Shown one piece after another: positions 22,181 through 24,343 of a stretch of 24,343 nt of DNA; position 1 is the first letter of the stretch; every line of letters begins with the position of its first letter. This DNA comes from a virus. A model generated the notes under the pieces. The model did no database searches, was not told the origin of the DNA, and saw only the letters and a program-made list of their open reading frames with translations. Both the position numbers and the translations under genes were made by a program. The DNA is taken from the IMG/VR virus record IMGVR_UViG_3300025070_000232, positions 1 to 24,343 of that record; one strand, 5' to 3'.

Positions 22181-22604
22181 GTTTAGTCTCCCATCTATAA
22201 AATATGTGGTCATCTATTCTTGTTACATACGTCTTAGTATCTGCCCAACTAGGATTAACATAGTGTGCATGGTAGTGTGTAGCACCCTCAACAAAGTCAT
22301 CTAAGTGTCCATTGTATACACCATTAGCAATGTGCATAGCAGTTCTCCACGCCTGATGTTCTTTAGGCTTGTCACTCTTACCATCACAGTACCAACTGAA
22401 TTGACATCTATTCTTGATAGGAAAGTCAGGCTTCCATTTATATGTTGCACCTTGCTTAACTACGTCACATACTGTGTTAGGGTATCGTGTATCCTTTACC
22501 CTATTCATCACAACTTGTGCGACTGCCACTTGCCCTATGAAACTTTGATTCTTAGCCTCATGGTACACGTTGAGTGCTAGGCATATCATTGATTCCAATA
22601 ACAT
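22173..22604 (-). CDS. SleB-type cell-wall hydrolase (endolysin, 143 aa)
   Basis: Hydrolase_2/SleB fold: CLALNVYHEAKNQSFIGQVA with the general-acid candidate E16, VAQVVMNRVKD, a Cys-bracketed QFSWYCDGKSD (C67, C73) and the core GATHYHAHYVNPSWA. Family members cut peptidoglycan glycan strands, and in phages they serve as endolysins. There is no clear signal peptide (it begins MLLESMICLALNVYHEA), so export would need a holin. The only holin-like gene in the window is on the other strand at 796-990. It starts with one-base overlap after the 64-aa gene. Its place in the early module, not with late genes, is unusual for a lysin. Confidence 0.88.
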   Translation of the reverse strand: MLLESMICLALNVYHEAKNQSFIGQVAVAQVVMNRVKDTRYPNTVCDVVKQGATYKWKPDFPIKNRCQFSWYCDGKSDKPKEHQAWRTAMHIANGVYNGHLDDFVEGATHYHAHYVNPSWADTKTYVTRIDDHIFYRWETKHE

Positions 22605-22798
22605 TAGTTTATCTCCTGTCCTCTACGTTCAAGTTCTTGTTCTAATTGACCAATAACATTGTCAAAACAATCTTTAATTGTAAAGATAGTTCCATCATTA
22701 TCTTTTGGCTTATCAAGTAACTTAGCTTGCTTAACTTGACGTTGAATGTCATACATATCACACAACATATCTTTAATATTCATTTGGTCAAAAGCCAT
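22604..22798 (-). CDS. Unknown small helical protein (64 aa)
   Basis: The protein is nearly all helical and charged: FDQMNIKDMLCDMYDIQRQV, KQAKLLDKPKDNDGTIFTIK and a Glu/Arg-rich end (VIGQLEQELERRGQE), with possible coiled-coil character. No family is recognised. It is joined to both neighbours by one-base stop/start overlaps, so it belongs to the Dcm-lysin transcript. No function is proposed. Confidence 0.55.
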   Translation of the reverse strand: MAFDQMNIKDMLCDMYDIQRQVKQAKLLDKPKDNDGTIFTIKDCFDNVIGQLEQELERRGQEIN

Positions 22799-22989
22799 TA
22801 CGCAGTCTCCATTTCACTTAGGAACAATACACCACCATAGTTACCTTCTCCATCTGCACTTACCTCAACCTTGACATCTTTGTATCTAGGCTTGGTTAGA
22901 TGAAACTGTGGAAAGCCATCTTTACTTTCTCCTAAGTAACTCTTTATTCTAAAACCTTCAAGTTGTTTATAGTAATTATCTACATTCAT
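22798..22989 (-). CDS. Unknown small protein (63 aa)
   Basis: A beta-rich pattern with Gly turns: YKQLEGFRIKSYLGESKDGF, PQFHLTKPRYKDVKVEVSAD and NYGGVLFLSEMETA. It could be a small barrel or adaptor, but no family is recognised. The start overlaps the methyltransferase stop by one base and the end overlaps the next gene by one base. The coding call rests on this coupling and on the clean frame. Confidence 0.55.
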   Translation of the reverse strand: MNVDNYYKQLEGFRIKSYLGESKDGFPQFHLTKPRYKDVKVEVSADGEGNYGGVLFLSEMETA

Positions 22990-24038
22990 TATACTCTCTC
23001 CTCTGTGTTGTTATACATATCAAACCATTCATCTAACTGTATGCCCTTGAGTATATGTGCAATCACATCAACTGTCCACCCATTACCAATCATCTTGTAT
23101 CTCTGCGAATTGGATACATGATTGGTGTAGTTGTCAGGTAATGTCTGCAATCTCTCACACTCTAAGGGTGTTAGCTTTCGCCACATATCTTTTGATACTG
23201 CAACCTTTGGTTCTCTGTGTCCACCTTGCATGGTAGTAAGAGTAGGTGCTTTGCCTTCTTGTGCATACACTCGCTTGATTGAGTCATGCCCTTTGAGGTC
23301 AGCAGTACCAACCCTAATCAATCCATCTTTGGACATGGTAGGGTTATCTTTCAGTACCATAGTACGTTGCTTACGTTCAATACTATTCCACCATACTGCA
23401 CCATTATACCTAGCAGTAAGACAATGAGACTTACCATCTTGGCTAGTCATCTCATCTGTAGCATAGCCATCTTCTAGTATGTCTTGCATAGTAATACCCT
23501 TGTCAATCATGTCATCAATAGGCATCTGCTTGTACTTAGGATAGTGTTCAAAGTCATCTTCAACATCATAGTATAGTTTACCAAACCAATATAGTCTGTG
23601 TCTATTCTGACCACTAAGCCACTTAGAGTTTCTAGCTTGTGGTTCAAAACCCATGTACTCTGATATGACATCTTGTGACTTCTTAGCCATACGTACATTC
23701 TCTAAGAGTACATACTTAGGCTTGACCACTTTTAGTATATCAACAAAGTTGAAGAACAACTTACTACGTGGGTCATCAAAGTTCAACTGATGTCCTGCAA
23801 ATGAAAATCCCTGACAAGGTGAGCCACCCATCATTAGGTCTATACCCCAACAGGATATCTCATGTGGGTCTAGGTCTGTGACATCTCCTAGCTGACGAGT
23901 GTTAGGAAAGTTAGCTTGTGTAACTTGGATTGCATACTTATCAATCTCACTTGCATAGTAGTTGTCTACGTGGATGCCTAGCTTTTGCAAGGCAACTTGC
24001 CCACCACTACAACCATCAAATAAACTTAGTACATTCAT
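22989..24038 (-). CDS. dcm: DNA (cytosine-5-)-methyltransferase, orphan phage type (349 aa)
   Basis: It transfers methyl from S-adenosylmethionine to C5 of cytosine. Motifs in order: I LSLFDGCSGG (4-13), IV MGGSPCQGFSF with catalytic C75, VI VLLENV (E113), VIII QNRHRLYW (144-151), IX LTPLECERLQTLPDNY and X QRYKMIGNGWTVDV. The recognition region lies between VIII and IX (about 160-290) and should set its specificity. ATG 24038 has GGAG 8 nt upstream; a longer frame to 24068 overlaps the small upstream gene. No partner restriction enzyme is in view, so it probably protects phage DNA or changes host regulation. Confidence 0.93.
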   Translation of the reverse strand: MNVLSLFDGCSGGQVALQKLGIHVDNYYASEIDKYAIQVTQANFPNTRQLGDVTDLDPHEISCWGIDLMMGGSPCQGFSFAGHQLNFDDPRSKLFFNFVDILKVVKPKYVLLENVRMAKKSQDVISEYMGFEPQARNSKWLSGQNRHRLYWFGKLYYDVEDDFEHYPKYKQMPIDDMIDKGITMQDILEDGYATDEMTSQDGKSHCLTARYNGAVWWNSIERKQRTMVLKDNPTMSKDGLIRVGTADLKGHDSIKRVYAQEGKAPTLTTMQGGHREPKVAVSKDMWRKLTPLECERLQTLPDNYTNHVSNSQRYKMIGNGWTVDVIAHILKGIQLDEWFDMYNNTEERV

Positions 24039-24040
24039 AT

Positions 24041-24169
24041 CTATTCTCCATATCCTTGAGGACAACAATCCTCACAATAAGTTTCATCTTTATAAAAGAA
24101 ACATACCTCTGCACAAGTCATGTCTCCACAGTCAACACACTCTTTGTTATACACGTACTCATCTTCCAT
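24041..24169 (-). CDS. Small Cys-rich, probably zinc-binding protein (42 aa)
   Basis: Seven cysteines, in the pattern KECVDCGDMTCAEVCF and later YCEDCCP, give CxxC-type pairs able to bind one or two zinc ions. ATG 24169 is chosen because GGAG (24176-24179) lies 6 nt upstream; longer starts at 24181 or 24226 lie inside the preceding small gene. Small zinc-ribbon proteins in phages often bind nucleic acid or host polymerase, but no target is evident. The -35 box of a strong promoter match overlaps the start codon. The methyltransferase begins 2 nt after the stop. Confidence 0.55.
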   Translation of the reverse strand: MEDEYVYNKECVDCGDMTCAEVCFFYKDETYCEDCCPQGYGE

Positions 24170-24174
24170 GTCAA
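24146..24174 (-). promoter_or_regulatory. Sigma-70-type promoter before the methyltransferase segment
   Basis: -35 TTGACA (24169-24174), 17-nt spacer, -10 TATAAC (24146-24151) on the - strand. The -35 overlaps the start codon of the Cys-rich gene. Transcripts would begin near 24139, inside that gene, and carry the methyltransferase as first complete gene. Confidence 0.65.
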
Positions 24175-24272
24175 TCTCCATATAAAGTTGGTATTTCTTC
24201 GTTAGGTAAATAATCTTCTTCATCATCTCTTAGAGTTTCCTCAAATAGATTATACAGTTCTTCTTCTTCCAT
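24171..24272 (-). CDS. Very small acidic protein (33 aa)
   Basis: The frame starts at ATG 24272 with AGAGGA about 8 nt upstream and ends 1 nt before the Cys-rich gene's ATG. The product is MEEEELYNLFEETLRDDEED followed by YLPNEEIPTLYGD, with 15 acidic residues and no basic residue except one Arg. Such DNA-mimic-like acidity is seen in some phage inhibitors of host proteins, but this is only a compositional remark. The RBS, tight spacing and clean frame support coding. Confidence 0.5.
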   Translation of the reverse strand: MEEEELYNLFEETLRDDEEDYLPNEEIPTLYGD

Positions 24273-24342
24273 TTGTTGAATCCTCTACTTTTGTTAGTAT
24301 TCTAATGCCTACACATAACATTATGATTGAGATTGTGTATGA
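24250..24342 (-). CDS. Possible 3' end of a small membrane-protein gene (partial)
   Basis: An open frame runs in from the window edge and stops at TAA 24250-24252. It begins with a hydrophobic stretch (TISIIMLCVGIRIL) and ends in a basic tail (NGRRRTV), overlapping the next start by 23 nt. It may be the end of a membrane protein or a chance frame; too little is visible to decide. Confidence 0.3.
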   Translation of the reverse strand, partial: SYTISIIMLCVGIRILTKVEDSTNGRRRTV

Positions 24343-24343
24343 T

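Noticed and set aside
22988-22993. TATAAT on the - strand at the methyltransferase end as a promoter
   Set aside because: There is no -35-like hexamer 16-18 nt upstream; the bases form the stop/start overlap of two genes.
24039-24068. Longer N-terminus for the methyltransferase
   Set aside because: The extra 10 residues do not fit the family, which begins just before LSLFDGCSGG, and they overlap the Cys-rich gene.
1-24343. CRISPR array, rRNA, tRNA or insertion sequence
   Set aside because: No spaced direct repeats, transposase, terminal inverted repeats or cloverleaf-like sequence were seen; tandem signals are confined to protein-level repeats at 2010-2660.

Overview
This window looks like about 24 kb of a bacteriophage genome, open at both ends. 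It probably comes from a podovirus-like phage of an AT-rich marine bacterium. The evidence is a T7-type replication set (family A DNA polymerase with proofreading, separate primase and DnaB-like helicase, endonuclease I, Cas4-like nuclease), low G+C, very compact coding with no gene-free stretch above about 70 nt, and small proteins that I recall from marine cyanophages and pelagiphages. The host is inferred. SAR11-like, roseobacter-like or picocyanobacterial hosts all fit; nothing in the sequence proves one. No T7-type RNA polymerase, terminase, portal, capsid, repressor, tRNA or CRISPR array is visible here.

Layout. Positions 1-9540 are read from the + strand and look like the late/virion module: the end of a tail fibre, two small proteins (one holin-like), a 658-aa Ala/Gln/Asn-rich protein with 11-residue repeats, two small proteins, and three large proteins (389, 1157 and 400 aa) that look like virion-internal or ejection components. 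Positions 9537-24343 are read from the - strand. In transcription order this module holds small acidic/Cys-rich proteins, a cytosine-5 DNA methyltransferase, two small unknowns, a SleB-type cell-wall hydrolase, a pyrimidine-dimer-glycosylase-like protein, small unknowns, a tyrosine recombinase, primase, helicase, DNA polymerase, a candidate ssDNA-binding protein, a Cas4-like Fe-S nuclease, endonuclease I, small proteins including DUF3310, a B12-dependent ribonucleotide reductase, a T5orf172/GIY-YIG protein and MazG. The two modules converge and overlap by 4 nt.

How they work together. The - strand set opens, primes, copies, protects, processes and resolves DNA, and supplies dNTPs (RNR, MazG). 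The methyltransferase probably guards the DNA, and the recombinase suggests an integrative option. The endolysin sits in this early module while the only holin-like gene is in the late module.

Main new observation. Four sites on the - strand match TTGACA-N17-TATAA(G/C) exactly. Three lie at gene boundaries: before the recombinase cluster, before primase, and before the ssDNA-binding-protein/nuclease genes. The fourth lies inside the small Cys-rich gene just upstream of the methyltransferase. They look like host sigma-70 promoters that split the early module into separately transcribed segments. Five small genes of 33-59 aa, identified by start/stop coupling and ribosome-binding sites, are also annotated.
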